A stretch of 64,000 nucleotides of DNA, from positions 53,111,561-53,175,560 of the forward strand of contig NC_088775.1 of assembly GCF_954871325.1 (NCBI RefSeq). The letters are read 5' to 3'. Both the position numbers and the translations under genes were made by a program. Positions 1 to 10,609 of this stretch are shown one piece after another. Source of the DNA: Gordionus sp. m RMFG-2023 (lineage: Eukaryota; Nematomorpha; Gordioida; Chordodea; Parachordodidae). The notes beneath the pieces were generated by a model. That model searched no databases, was not told the origin of the DNA, and was given only the letters and a program-made list of their open reading frames with translations. Each line of letters begins with the position of its first letter. Within the stretch, counting starts at the first letter, position 1.

Positions 1-2719
1 AAAATAAAGAAAGAGATAATAAGAAGTGAGGATAAAGAGAAAACTGATTTACATTGTTTAAGAGTCAAACAGGATATAGTACTCGATGAACTCAAAAATA
101 AAACGCCAGAATTTTTAATTAGATATAGAAGTAACTTAGAAGAAAATAAGGAAACAAGATATATAAAGACAATAGAGGTAAATACAGTTGAAGACAAACA
201 ACAAGGAATTAATAAAATGGTAGAACTAAATGTTGTTGAGGATAATTTTAACAATGAAATAAAGATTATTTTGAATAGATATAAGGAAGTCTTTAAAGAA
301 GAATTAGGGACTCTTAAAGATTTTGAGGTAGATATACGATTAGAACAAAATTATCGACCTAAATATTGCTGCACAAGAAGATTGCCCTTTTCGTGGATAG
401 AAGATATAGATAAAGAATTAGACAAATGGTTAAAAGAAGGAATTATAAAACCAATAGTGCATATTCCCATAAGAAAACCCGATAACAGTTTAAGACTGTG
501 CATAGATTATAGAGTATCAGTTAACCCGTGGGTAATAAACGAAAGATATCCATTACCTAGAATAGAGCAATTTCTGGCTAATTTAAGAGGAGCAACAATA
601 TTTTCAAGGATAGATTTTTCGAATGCTTACTTTCAAATAAAGGTGAGTGAGAAAACAAGTAAGATATTAACGATTACAACGCATAGAGGATTATTTGCTT
701 TTATTCGTTTACCATTTGGATTGAAAATATCGGCTCCAATATTTCAAAGAACTATGGCGGCGTTATTTCAAGGAATAAAGGGAATAATGTATTATTTAGA
801 CGAAGTTTTGATATCTGGTAGAACAGAAGAAGAACACAATATTAGGTTAGTTAAAGTGTTAGATATTATATTAGAAAATGGTTTAAAAGCTAATATGAAT
901 AAGAGTGTTTTTGGAGCAAGAAAAATAAATATTTAGGACATATTATAAAGGGGAATGAAATTACTCCAATTGCAAAGAATATAGATAAGATAATGAATAT
1001 GAGAGCCACAAATAATAAAACTGAAGTACAGGCGTTTTTAGGAGCAACGAATTATTATCATCGGTTTGTTCAAAATTTTGCAGAAATTGCCTCACCATTG
1101 TATGATTTATTAAAGAAAAATAAAAGGTTGGAATGGAGAGAAGCACAGGAGAAAAGTTTCTAAAAATTGAAAATAAAGATGGTAGAGAAACCGATTTTAA
1201 ATTGTTTTAATGAGAAATTAGATATTATATTAGCGGTTGATGCATCTAATGAAGGTATAGGAGGAGTTTTATTACAGATGACCGATAATGTTGAGAAACC
1301 GATTTTATTTTTATCGAGACGGTTTAGTAGCACTGAGAAAAATTACTCCACTATTGAGAGAGAGGCTCTGGCTGTGAAATTCGGGCTAGCGAAGTGCAAA
1401 GAATATCTGATTGGAAGAAGGTTTGTATTATATACGGATCATAAGCCGTTGGTAGATTTATTTAAGAAAGAAAATAAAGAACTTATGATTTCACCAAGAT
1501 TACAGAAATGGTTAGTTTTAGTGGGTAATATCGATTTTGAGATAAAATTCAAAGCGGGTAAACAAAATTGTTTACCAGATATATTATCGAGATTGTTTAA
1601 TAAAGACATGGCAGACAAGGATACAGTAATCAATAGTTTAGAATATATAGAAGAGGAAGAAAAATTAAATAGTAAAGTTATAAGAGCTTTGAAGATAGAT
1701 ACAAGAGAAGAACCGATAACTTTCGAAAGAATAGAGGAGATTTCCAAAAAAGATGAAGAATTAATAAGAATTAGAACTTGTTTGAAAGGAGAGGCAAAAT
1801 GGAAAAGTGAAGACAAAGCTTTTAAATATAAGGAATGAATTAAATATAGACAATTGTTTATTGAGAGGATAATTAGTGATACCGAGTAAAGATACATTAG
1901 CCGTATTTCATACAGGACGTCAAGGCAAAGAAGGAATGAAGAATAAAGCAAGAGAATATATTTGGTGGCCCAAGATGAATAGTGAAATTGAAGAATTAGC
2001 TAGAAGCTGCGAGACTTGTAACATGTGGGCTAATGTACCAGCAAAGAATAAAGCAGATAAATGGCCAGAAACGGACATTCCATGTAAAAGAATACATGTA
2101 GATTTTTTAGAATATGAAAAAAGAAAATATTTTATTATGGTAGATGCTAGATCGAAATGGATATATTGTCAACAAGTTTCAGGTGTAACGACGAAAATAG
2201 CGTTGACAAAAATAAAAGATTTTGCAAGTAAATATGGATTAATGGAAATCTTGGTATCAGATGGAGACCCAATGTTTAAAGGTAGAGTTGTTAAACAATT
2301 TTGTGATAGGTGGAATATTAAACATTTAGTATCGCCACCACATTACCCGAGAAGTATTGGGCAAGCCGAGAGAAAAAGGAAAAATATGGAGAGGGAAAAT
2401 GGTGGTTGTTATTATTAGTATATAACAATACTAAGACTGGAAAAGGAAATTCACCAGCAGAGATGTTTTTAGGTAGAAAAACAAGAACTGAATTAGATTT
2501 TTTGAAAGAAAAGATAAAGCAAAAGGATGATACATATGATGAGAAATTTAAAGTTGGAAGTTTAGTATGGATTCTACTGTTTGATGGTCCAGTGTAAGAA
2601 TATAGGAAGAAAAAAAGTAGAAGTAGAAATTGAAGGACAAGAAGGAACCTTTACTAGACACCTGAAACAAGTAAGACTTAGAAGTTTAGGGCAAGTAAAA
2701 GATATGGGATATAATTTAT

Positions 2720-3050
2720 AAAGACATAAAATGATGATAAACATTATTATGAGAATCATATTGATGATATACATAATTATGAGAATCAATTTATAAAGAG
2801 ATAAATTGAGGATAAACATAATTATGAGAATCATATTGATGATAGACATAATGATGAGAATCATAATTTATAAGAAGATAAATTGATGATAGACCTTATT
2901 TGAGAATCATATTTTCGGATGAAATGAAATTGATGATTGACATAATTAGGAGAATCATAATTTATCAAGAGATAAATGGATGATAAACTTAATTAGGAGA
3001 ATCATCATTCTCGATGAAATAAAAATAATGATAGACCTAATTATAAGGGT
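2720..3050. repeat. AT-rich minisatellite inside Gypsy-1
   Basis: Imperfect units of roughly 45-65 bp recur here, each built from a 'gagataaattgatgat' block followed by 'cataattatgagaatcat'. About six degraded units lie between the integrase region and the small downstream reading frame. It is non-coding and could be replication slippage inside the element. Confidence 0.7.
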
Positions 3051-3135
3051 TTAAACGGCTAAGGAATTACCAGGTGGATAGTAGATCATTAGAAGATTAT
3101 GGAATATGTATATATTTTTATAGTAATTTTTGTAG

Positions 3136-3465
3136 ATGGCATCATACTTCCGAATAGGTAATAAGATTATAAAGATGGAAATTAGAGAAGTGGATGGATC
3201 GGCAGAATCGAACAGATGGATTGAAGCGGCAAGAACGGAAGCCCAACAAAGATACGGGGAATTACTACAGGAAGTACCCAAAAGACAACGGATTGAAGGA
3301 AGATTTGAACCATATTGGATTAAGAGAAACCGATTAGAATGTTGGTCGTGCGGAGGGATGCACAAATTAAGGTTCTGTCCAATGACAATAGCGTCCTCAA
3401 GTAACGGTACAGAGTTTTCGGTGCGGGAAAATGGGGAACTAACGAAAGAGGCCGTGGAAAGCTAG
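3136..3465 (+). CDS. Small zinc-knuckle reading frame between pol and the 3' LTR of Gypsy-1
   Basis: A 109-residue open frame starting with MASYFRIGNK. It carries one CCHC-like knuckle near its middle (CWSC-GGM-H-KLRF-C, spacing C-x2-C-x3-H-x4-C) and an R/E/Q-rich stretch before it. It has no signal peptide or membrane segment, so nothing supports an envelope protein. It lies downstream of integrase and ends 16 bp before the LTR. It may be a displaced gag-like segment or an accessory frame of this family. Treated as part of a fossil element; whether it was ever translated is not known. Confidence 0.4.
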   Translation: MASYFRIGNKIIKMEIREVDGSAESNRWIEAARTEAQQRYGELLQEVPKRQRIEGRFEPYWIKRNRLECWSCGGMHKLRFCPMTIASSSNGTEFSVRENGELTKEAVES

Positions 3466-3480
3466 TCTTAAGGGTGGAGG

Positions 3481-4122
3481 TGTTATATTCGCTTGTGATC
3501 AACGATTGCTAAGTATTAATTTGAATATAAATTATATTTTTATATAATTTGTTAGTTTGTGAATATATGATCGACGATTGTAAAATATTAATTTGAATAT
3601 GTAGTCTATGAATATATTTTTTTTTATGAACTTGAATAGACTTGTAATTTTAATTATTTTTTATAAATACTTGTAATTTTTATTATTTTTATGAATTTTT
3701 AATATACTTGTAGTTTTGTTTTGCATATTAAAAAAAATGTATATAAATGGGAAAAAATTTCCAAATAAAAAGTTGTCTTGTTTTATGATTTTAAAAGGTT
3801 TTAGTATTGTGCAAAATTTAGGATATTAATAACGTGGTCTCTAAGGAATTGTAACATTCTTAAGATTATTAACCGAAATTATTAAATATTTATATATTAA
3901 TTTTATTTAATACTAGGTTCCTTATAAATTTCTAATTAATTTATCATCAAATGAAGGGGAAATCTTAGATTCACCAGACATTCTACAGGTTTGCTCCTAG
4001 TATAAATAGAAAAATAACCTATTAATACGTAATAAGGAAACTGGAAAACCCAGGGCACACCTCTCTCTTAACAGAGAATCCTGACAAAATCAGGTCTCCT
4101 AATATTTTTATAAGATATAACA
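3481..4122 (+). repeat. 3' LTR of Gypsy-1
   Basis: Starts TGTTATAT and ends ATATAACA, a TG...CA pair with 8-bp terminal inverted repeats, 642 bp. It is preceded directly by a purine-rich tract (AAGGGTGGAGG), as expected of a polypurine primer. The partner 5' LTR is outside the window, so identity between LTRs, and hence age, cannot be judged here. Confidence 0.75.
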
Positions 4123-4359
4123 ATTCTTACCTCGTTTTATTGTAACCCAAAAAAATTAAGTTATGGAGAAAAATATGGATTAGAATTACATCCACTGCAA
4201 CAACACTACAGACAAAATTGATTTTTTATAATGCTGAATGATTAATGTTCCGTGAAATAAAAATAATATTTTATCCTGTAAAAAAATTGATGTTGATTTC
4301 TAGCCCTATTTAATATGCAGTCAATATGATTATTTTTTCACGTTTTTATATATAAAAGA

Positions 4360-4960
4360 TGATTATTATACTTTTTTGTATTATGATCAATTAAAATTAT
4401 CTAAAAAATAAATTGTTGTTTATTTCATTTGCTTATTGTTGTTTTTCAGATAAATTTATTGTATATCTTGAATTTCCGAAATTATTTAGCAAATAATTTG
4501 ATAAGGGCTATATCTTTCTGTTAAGAAACAAAAAATGCTATTTATTTAAATTAAAAATATGTCATTCAATATTAATAAAACAATTGCAATTTATTTATAT
4601 TTTGTAAAAAATGATGAGGAATAATTATTATAGGGGTGTATCTGTTTAAATTTTGACCAAATCCTTTTAAAGACATTTTAATTTTTGACGAAACGACAAA
4701 TATGGACGCTCGTTTGGAATATGATGAGAAATAATTCACGCATAATTTCTTCCCAATTAGGGTTGCAAGTGAAAGTAATGAATAATGAGGGCCTACCAAA
4801 GCAGCGTATAATACATCGCGTCCTGATAAAGCTGATGCATATGCCTTAGGCTACGGGTAAAAGAAGACAAAATGATTCTTCTGCCAAGAGTGTCAGCATT
4901 AGTATCCTTCTCTAAAATAGCATCATAAACACTTTGATAGAGTTCAGCATCTTATAGAAT
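4360..4960. repeat. Dispersed repeat family R1, copy 1
   Basis: About 600 bp that align by eye with 26055-26650: shared blocks include 'tatgatcaattaaaatta', 'ttattgttgtttttcaga' and 'cctgataaagctgatgca' (variants in the other copy). Divergence is roughly 20 percent. No reading frame survives, and the family is not recognised. The stretch 4123-4360 before it and 4963-5337 after it are AT-rich with nothing I can support. Confidence 0.6.
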
Positions 4961-5337
4961 TTAATCGAAGCATTTTCTGTTTGGCATAACTGTCCACGAT
5001 ATATTGGTGCAAAAGACATTTGGATCTTCAAATAATATTCTCATCATCAAGGGCCCGTTCTAAATCGCTAAAATAAAAATAGCTAAAAATAAAAAAAAAT
5101 TGGGAATACTGCTTATATATGTATATCTTAGAAATTTTTTTAAGTAAATTTAAAATTATTTTTAATAGATGCTAAGGAAGAAATTCTTGTATTTAAATTA
5201 GTTTTTTAAAAAATAGCTAAAAATGAGGAAAATAAGTAATCATTTTCAATATAAGTGTTTACATCCTAGCAACTATTAATATTATTTTCAATATTACCTT
5301 TAAAATATTTAGAAGATATATGCGAGATTTACAATTT

Positions 5338-6765
5338 TTAAGGGCAAGGGAAAAAGGGAGGGGAGGGGAAATGAGAAGCGAAATGAAAAAGCGAAAGGAA
5401 AAGGGACAGAAATATGTAAAGGAAAAGATAAAGGTAAAAGGGAAAGAAAAAATGTAAAGGGAAAGAAAAAGAAAAAATGAAAGGGAAAGGAAAGGAAAGG
5501 AAAGGAAAGGAAAGGAAAAAGGGAAAAGAAAAATGGTAATGAAAGGGAAAGGAGAAGGGAAAGGAGTGAGAAGAAAGAGGAAGGTAATAAGATAAATTTA
5601 AATGGAAAGGAAGAAAAAAGGAAAGAAGGGAAAGGAAACGAAAAGAAAAGGGAGGGTAATAAGAGAAATTAAAAGTGAAAAGAAGGAAAAGAGAAAGAAA
5701 ATAGGAATGTGGAAAGGAAATTTAAAAGATAAGAGGGAAAAGGGAAAGAAAAGGGAAAAAAGTAAATAAAAATGGTAATGAAAGGGAAAAGAATAGAGAA
5801 GAGCAGAAAGAGGAAGGTAATAGGAGAAATTAAAAGGGAAAGGAAGGAAAAAAGAAATAAGGGAAAGGGAAAGGAAAAAAGAAGGAAAAGGAAGGTAATA
5901 AAAGAGAAGGGAATGAAAAGGGGAAAGGGAAAAGAAAGGAAATGATAAAGGGTAATGAAAAGAAAAGAGGAAGAATATGAGAATTTAAAGGAAAAGAGAA
6001 ATTATTATGGAAAGGAAATTAAAAAGGGAAGAGGGAAAAGGGAAAAGGGAAAAGGAAAAAGGGTAAGAAAAGGGGAAAGGGAGAGAAAGGAAAATAAAAA
6101 GGGTAATGAAAGGGAAAGAGAAAAAAGATAAAGAATAATAGAGGAAAAGAGAAAGAAGGGTTAGGAAAAGGAAACGAGAAGATAAGAAAGAGGAAGGTAA
6201 TAAGAGAAGAAAGGAAAATAAAAAGGGTAATTAAAGGGAAAGAGAAAAAAGAAAAAGAATAAGAGAGGAAAAGAGATAGAAGGGTTAGGAAAAGGAAAAG
6301 AGAAGATAAGAAAGAGGAAGGTAATAAGAGAAATTAAAAGGGAAAAGAAGGAAAAGAGAAAGGAGAAGCGAAAGGAAAAGAGAAATAAGGAATATGGAAA
6401 AGAAATTAAAAGGGAAGAGGGGAAAGGAAAATAAAAGAAAAGTGGAAAAATGGATAAAAGGAAAAGTTAAATGGTAATAAAAAGAAAGGGGGAAAGAAAG
6501 GGAAAGTAAGGGCGAAAGGCGAAAGGAAAAGGAAAAGAAAAAGAAAAAAAGGTAAGGAAAAGAAAAGAAAAAGGGAAAGAAATATGTAAAGTAAAAGAAA
6601 AGGGGAAATAAAGAGGTAAATGGAAAGAAAAAGGAAAAAAGGAAGAGAAAGAGAAGAAAGGGAAAGATAATAAGAGGTTAATTCAAAGGGAAAGGATGAT
6701 AAATACGAAGAAAAAGGAAGGAAAATAGAAAGAAAAAGGAATATGTAAAGTAAATTTATAAGGAA
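5338..6765 (+). repeat. 1.4-kb polypurine (A/G) tract
   Basis: Almost pure A and G on this strand for over 1.4 kb, with only scattered T and very rare C. It is built from shifting units such as 'aaagggaaagg', 'gaggaaggtaataagag' and 'ggaaaggaaaggaaagg'. Sub-blocks repeat: for example, a block with 'gaggaaggtaataagag' recurs at about 6190 and 6315. Homopurine tracts with mirror symmetry can form H-DNA triplexes; that is known chemistry, not shown here. No coding potential. Confidence 0.9.
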
Positions 6766-6780
6766 GAATCATTAACCTGC

Positions 6781-7615
6781 CATTCTTTGTTTGGAATCAA
6801 AATTTTTACAATAGAGGGGTTAAGACAAGGCCTGTTTTCTAAAAAAAAATTTTTAATTTTTTAATGCTTTATTTTTTATATTAAATTTCCCTAATTAAAA
6901 ATATTATAATTTATAATTATATAATTAAAAATAAAATTCTATAATTGAGTCGCCAAAAAAGATTCATAATTGTGTCTAAAAATTTCTATTTGAATTTTTG
7001 TCGAATAAAATTAAATTCTGGGTTTATTTGTGAAAATTAATATTAATAATGCACTGAACCTGCAGAGGAGCCAATATAAGGTTCAACTCTCTAGCAATAA
7101 TGGGAATATCATCAGATATTGGTAAAGCTAAAACAGATGTAATCTAAAATGTAAGAAAGTATAAGTATTAGGTTCAACTCCCCAACAATTGTTGGAATAT
7201 CATCAGATATTGGTAAAGCTAAAACAGATGTAATATAAAATGTGAGAAAGTATACGTAAAACATGTTTAGAAAATAATAAAAACTTATAAAAATAAATAA
7301 ACATATATGCATTTTCCTGTATATATATATTATATTTTACTAACTTATTGTTGGTATAATTTTGGACTAAGTGATCTTTGGAATAGTTATTTTGCTCATG
7401 AGAGCCATCTCTTTCTTTGTTTGGCAATGATAGATTAACCAAAATTTGTTCAACAATTAATAAGTTAAGATAGGGCCTGTTTTCTACAATAAAAACAAAA
7501 TATAAATAATAATGCACTGAACCTGCATAGGAGACAATATTATGATCAACTCTCTAGGAATTGTGAGATTATCTTCAGATATTGGTAAAGCTAAAATAGA
7601 TGTAATCTAAATGTA
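6781..7615. repeat. Diverged direct repeats
   Basis: Two partial copies of a larger unit run at about 6781-7160 and 7410-7615 (shared 'ttctttgtttgg', 'gcctgttttcta', 'aatgcactgaacctgca'). Inside, a block of about 90 bp ('catcagatattggtaaagct') occurs three times, at about 7105, 7200 and 7575. The reading frames here are chance frames in repeat sequence. 7616-7700 is AT-rich. Confidence 0.65.
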
Positions 7616-7700
7616 ATTTTATCGTTTTAAAAATTTTTTATTTACATCCAGTTTAAAATTTTTTTTTATTTACTTTTAAAAATAAATAAATAAATATATA

Positions 7701-7756
7701 CCGATGACATGACGTAGCGATGGCATGACGTCACGATGACGTAGTGAGGACATCGG
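7701..7756. repeat. CRE-containing repeat module, copy 1
   Basis: A 56-bp module that begins CCGATG and ends CATCGG, made of short units with GATGACATGACGTAGC and containing the palindrome TGACGTCA. A nearly identical copy lies at 28256-28327 with one extra 16-bp unit. Both copies follow an A-rich run and are followed by 'aaaattataata'. This suggests the end of a dispersed element. 7757-8290 holds nothing else I can support. Confidence 0.7.
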
Positions 7757-8289
7757 AAAATTATAATAAAGATAATTCGGGTTTTTCTAAAATTTTGAAG
7801 GAATTTCCCAAATATGATTTTAGACGAATGGTGGATGGTTATTTCACCGTTTTACATTTTTTATAAGTATCACAATTGATAATTAAAACAGCGGCTTAAG
7901 TATCAATTAAAAATTCAAAAGATTGTGGTTGAATTATCATATTTTTTATAAAATTTCTGGAAATATTTGAAACTTCTATTATATCTATCCATTCTCATTG
8001 TAGTTGAATTGTTGAAATTCGTGCTGATCGACCCATGTTTAGAACTATTGTGAATTGAAGATTATAATTTTTTATTTCTACATACTTTAGCAATCTATCT
8101 TACTTTATTGCAACATTAACATTTAGATGATTTGAAATGGCAGCAATTACGAAAATGTAACTCCATTGTGTACCTGTTCTGAATGTCGGCTTATAATTAT
8201 TGTTATTTTTAATATAATTCCTATTAATTGGACATTTCTCTTATGTTCAATGTTGACTGCAGTCTAGTTACTTCTATTCTTTAATTTTC

Positions 8290-8560
8290 CATATTCGTCG
8301 CCATTTATAGAGCTTTATTAAAAGTAATATCATCAGTGGCTAATAAGCTTAAGGTAATATCAATATTTGACAAACCTGCAAATCGATCCCTTACAGAATA
8401 ATCTAGCATATTTTCACACTTACAGTTAATAACTAAATGTTTTATTCTTTGTGCGATTAGAGGGATTCGATTTCCTCTTGTTTGGATGTAGCAAATTTCC
8501 ACCTTTACATTATAGTGATAGAGAATTCTATCAACTCAGGTAACGATTTCTTTTCTAGTT
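8290..8560 (-). mobile_element. LTR-retrotransposon gag fossil
   Basis: A minus-strand frame of about 65 codons resembles the C-terminal part of Ty3/Gypsy gag capsid regions: a LINCKCENMLDYSVRDRF-type stretch, then LLATDDITFNKAL, matching the family pattern 'C-F-x-x-L-D-x-x-LRDxFV ... LL-x-E-x-LTF-x-KA'. It is an isolated broken fragment. No LTRs or pol region are attached. Confidence 0.6.
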
Positions 8561-8735
8561 GAGTCGGTGAACAAATATCTTACTATTGAATAGGTTTTAG
8601 TCCTAAGCTAGATAGAAATAGGGAACGTTTTTGGATCTCATCTGTAATTTTTAAGGCAGTACAGAAATTTTTAAACGGAGATAGATTACGTCTTTTATCC
8701 TTTTCCCTTTTATAATGCAATTTGCATATCCGTAT

Positions 8736-10607
8736 TTATATAATAACACATAAACAATTATTTTTTGATATCTTTTTTTTTCTCTGAATTAATAATTTTT
8801 TTTTATAAGGTGTAGATGTTAATATTTCTGAATTCTTTTTTTTAGATATTTTATCCGATGAAATATTGAATAATTTTGGAATAGGTATTATAGATGAAGA
8901 ATTGAATACTTTATTATAATTTTTTGAGCATGATGGTAACATATCATGATAAGGTTCATCAATATCATCTGGAACATTTTCGTTTAATAATATAGATAAA
9001 TCACTATCATTATTTTGAGTCACTGTAAGATTTTGAGTCACTGTAATATTTTCATCATTATTTTCAAATTCAATATTTGAGCTAGCATTTGAATTATTAC
9101 AGCAGATATAATCTTGTTCTGTAAATATATTTGGGTTTAAAGGAAATATGCCACATGCTAACAACCCATTTAATATATTATTTGGTGTCACTGCCCTTGG
9201 TATTTCATTTTTTAACACTCCTGGAATATCATAAATCTGAAATTGTTGCCCACATGATTTCTCATCCATGTGTCAATAGCTCCATTATAAAACTTTTTCA
9301 ATGGCCCATAAACTGCTTTGTCTAATGGTTGGAGTTTATGCGAGCAATGTGGTGGAAGTGTTAGAATAACAATCCCATTGGAGCGACAATAGTTTATAAC
9401 GGAAATTGAACAATGAGAGCTATGGTTATCTAAGATTAATAAGACATTTTTCTCATTGGATGCACTAGAATATTTTTTAAAGTGTTCCAAAAAAGATAAA
9501 AATTCCTCCTCTTGCATCCAACCCGATGCGTTTCCCACACCCTTAGATCCAATAGGCCCATCACGAATAAAGTGATCTTTGTATCGTTTTCTTGGAAAAA
9601 TAAAAAATGGTGGAATGCTATGGCCTATAGCATTGATGGCTAAACATATTGTAACTAATGTTCCTCTTTCTCCTGACGTTATAGAGCCGACTTGTTTGGC
9701 ACCCTTCTGTGCTATAATTTCTGCAGGAGTTTGAACGGTGGTGAAACCACTTTTATCTGTATATTATGTGGTTCAAAGTTATAAGAATTATATAGCTTAA
9801 TTAAATTTTCAAAAAATTTATTGACATTTGTGGGATTGAAGCCATATGCTCTTGCTAGACTAGTAGCTTCAGGGGTACGAATCGAAAGTTGGGAATGTCG
9901 TTTTCTAAACCCCATAAACTAGTCCTCTCCAGCCATACCATTAGTTGTCCAGCTTTCTGGGAAAGATTTGCCATATTCTTTAGCAAGCTGATATGCAAAT
10001 CCTCTTATCTTGTTTATTTATAAAATAAAACAATTTCATTTTAATAATTAACAATACCAGTTCCATAGAGTTAAAATGATATATAATTAATTAAATAAAT
10101 TGAATTAATTTCATAATTTTAATAATGCTCAATTGGTAACTTTAATATTAAATATCAATATTTATTTGATTATAATAAATGAATGAATGAAAAATTTAAT
10201 GTGAATAATTTTATAAACCGTTTTACCCATAACAGCTTTACCCCTAGGTGACATATATTATATATATCGTTATTGCGTGACTTCTAATATAGCTAAAGAT
10301 GTCAGATAAATTTTATTTTATAGTTAATACATTAAGGAACATGTGTGCCAAATTTTGAATCCTGAGGATATGTAAATTTTACTAAAAGCAAAATATACTA
10401 GAGATTGATTTTTATATTTTTTGGGTAAAAAACAGTTTTTTGACAAAATATATAAAACCAGGTAAGTTTTTTAAAAGATGAACATAGGTAAGAAATTAGA
10501 TATAAAAATACATCTTCACACCAAATTTTAGGTCTTTATACTCAATGGTTAAAAAGTTATTCGCGTTAACATTGTTACCCCGTCAATCGCTTTACCCCGG
10601 TCTCCCC
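8736..10607 (-). mobile_element. pogo/Tigger-type DNA transposon with DDE transposase (degenerate)
   Basis: The minus strand encodes a pogo-superfamily transposase from about 10010 down to 8736. An N-terminal part (RGFAYQLAKEYGKSFPESW, then [19 protein letters not shown]) leads into the DDE core: a [15 protein letters not shown] segment with the first Asp, LILDNHSSHCS with the second, and LQPLDKAVYGPLKKFYN with the third. A Lys/Ser-rich tail ends at about 8736. The copy is inactive: one in-frame stop before MGFRKRH and at least two frame changes, one just before DKSG. The right end is intact: TIR GGGGAGACCGGGG (read on the minus strand) followed by the target TA at 10608-10609. The matching left TIR was not found, so the left end is lost or eroded. 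It interrupts Gypsy-2. Confidence 0.85.
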
Positions 10608-10609
10608 TA

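Larger units (their letters stand above)
1..4122 (+). mobile_element. Ty3/Gypsy-type LTR retrotransposon fossil (Gypsy-1), 5' part outside the window
   Basis: A broken LTR element whose 5' end lies left of the window. Parts in order: reverse transcriptase about 220-1140 (LPFGL core and a YLDE-type active-site box are recognisable), RNase H about 1200-1600 (AVDASNEGIGG and YTDHKPLVDL motifs), integrase about 1880-2600 (WWP-x-M zinc-finger end, CETCNMW, then the rve core), a repeat-rich stretch, a small zinc-knuckle reading frame and the 3' LTR. Order RT, RNase H, integrase is the Ty3/Gypsy order. It is broken in several places and looks old. It is closely related in protein sequence to the elements at 10.6-14.3 and 35.6-44.3 kb, which share motifs such as TDHKPL and the NKELM-SPRLQ stretch. 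Confidence 0.9.

Noticed and set aside
1439-1951. 170-codon minus-strand open frame
   Set aside because: It overlaps the RNase H and integrase frames of Gypsy-1 and has the Leu/Ser/Phe-rich composition of an antisense shadow.
3136-3465. Envelope gene of Gypsy-1
   Set aside because: The position suggested it, but there is no signal peptide, membrane segment or Cys pattern of an envelope; it has a zinc knuckle instead.
5338-6765. CRISPR-like or direct-repeat array
   Set aside because: No constant repeat and unique spacer structure; it is a drifting purine simple-sequence tract.
8100-8736. Left terminal repeat of the pogo transposon
   Set aside because: No GGGGAGACCGGGG-like sequence next to TA was found on this side.
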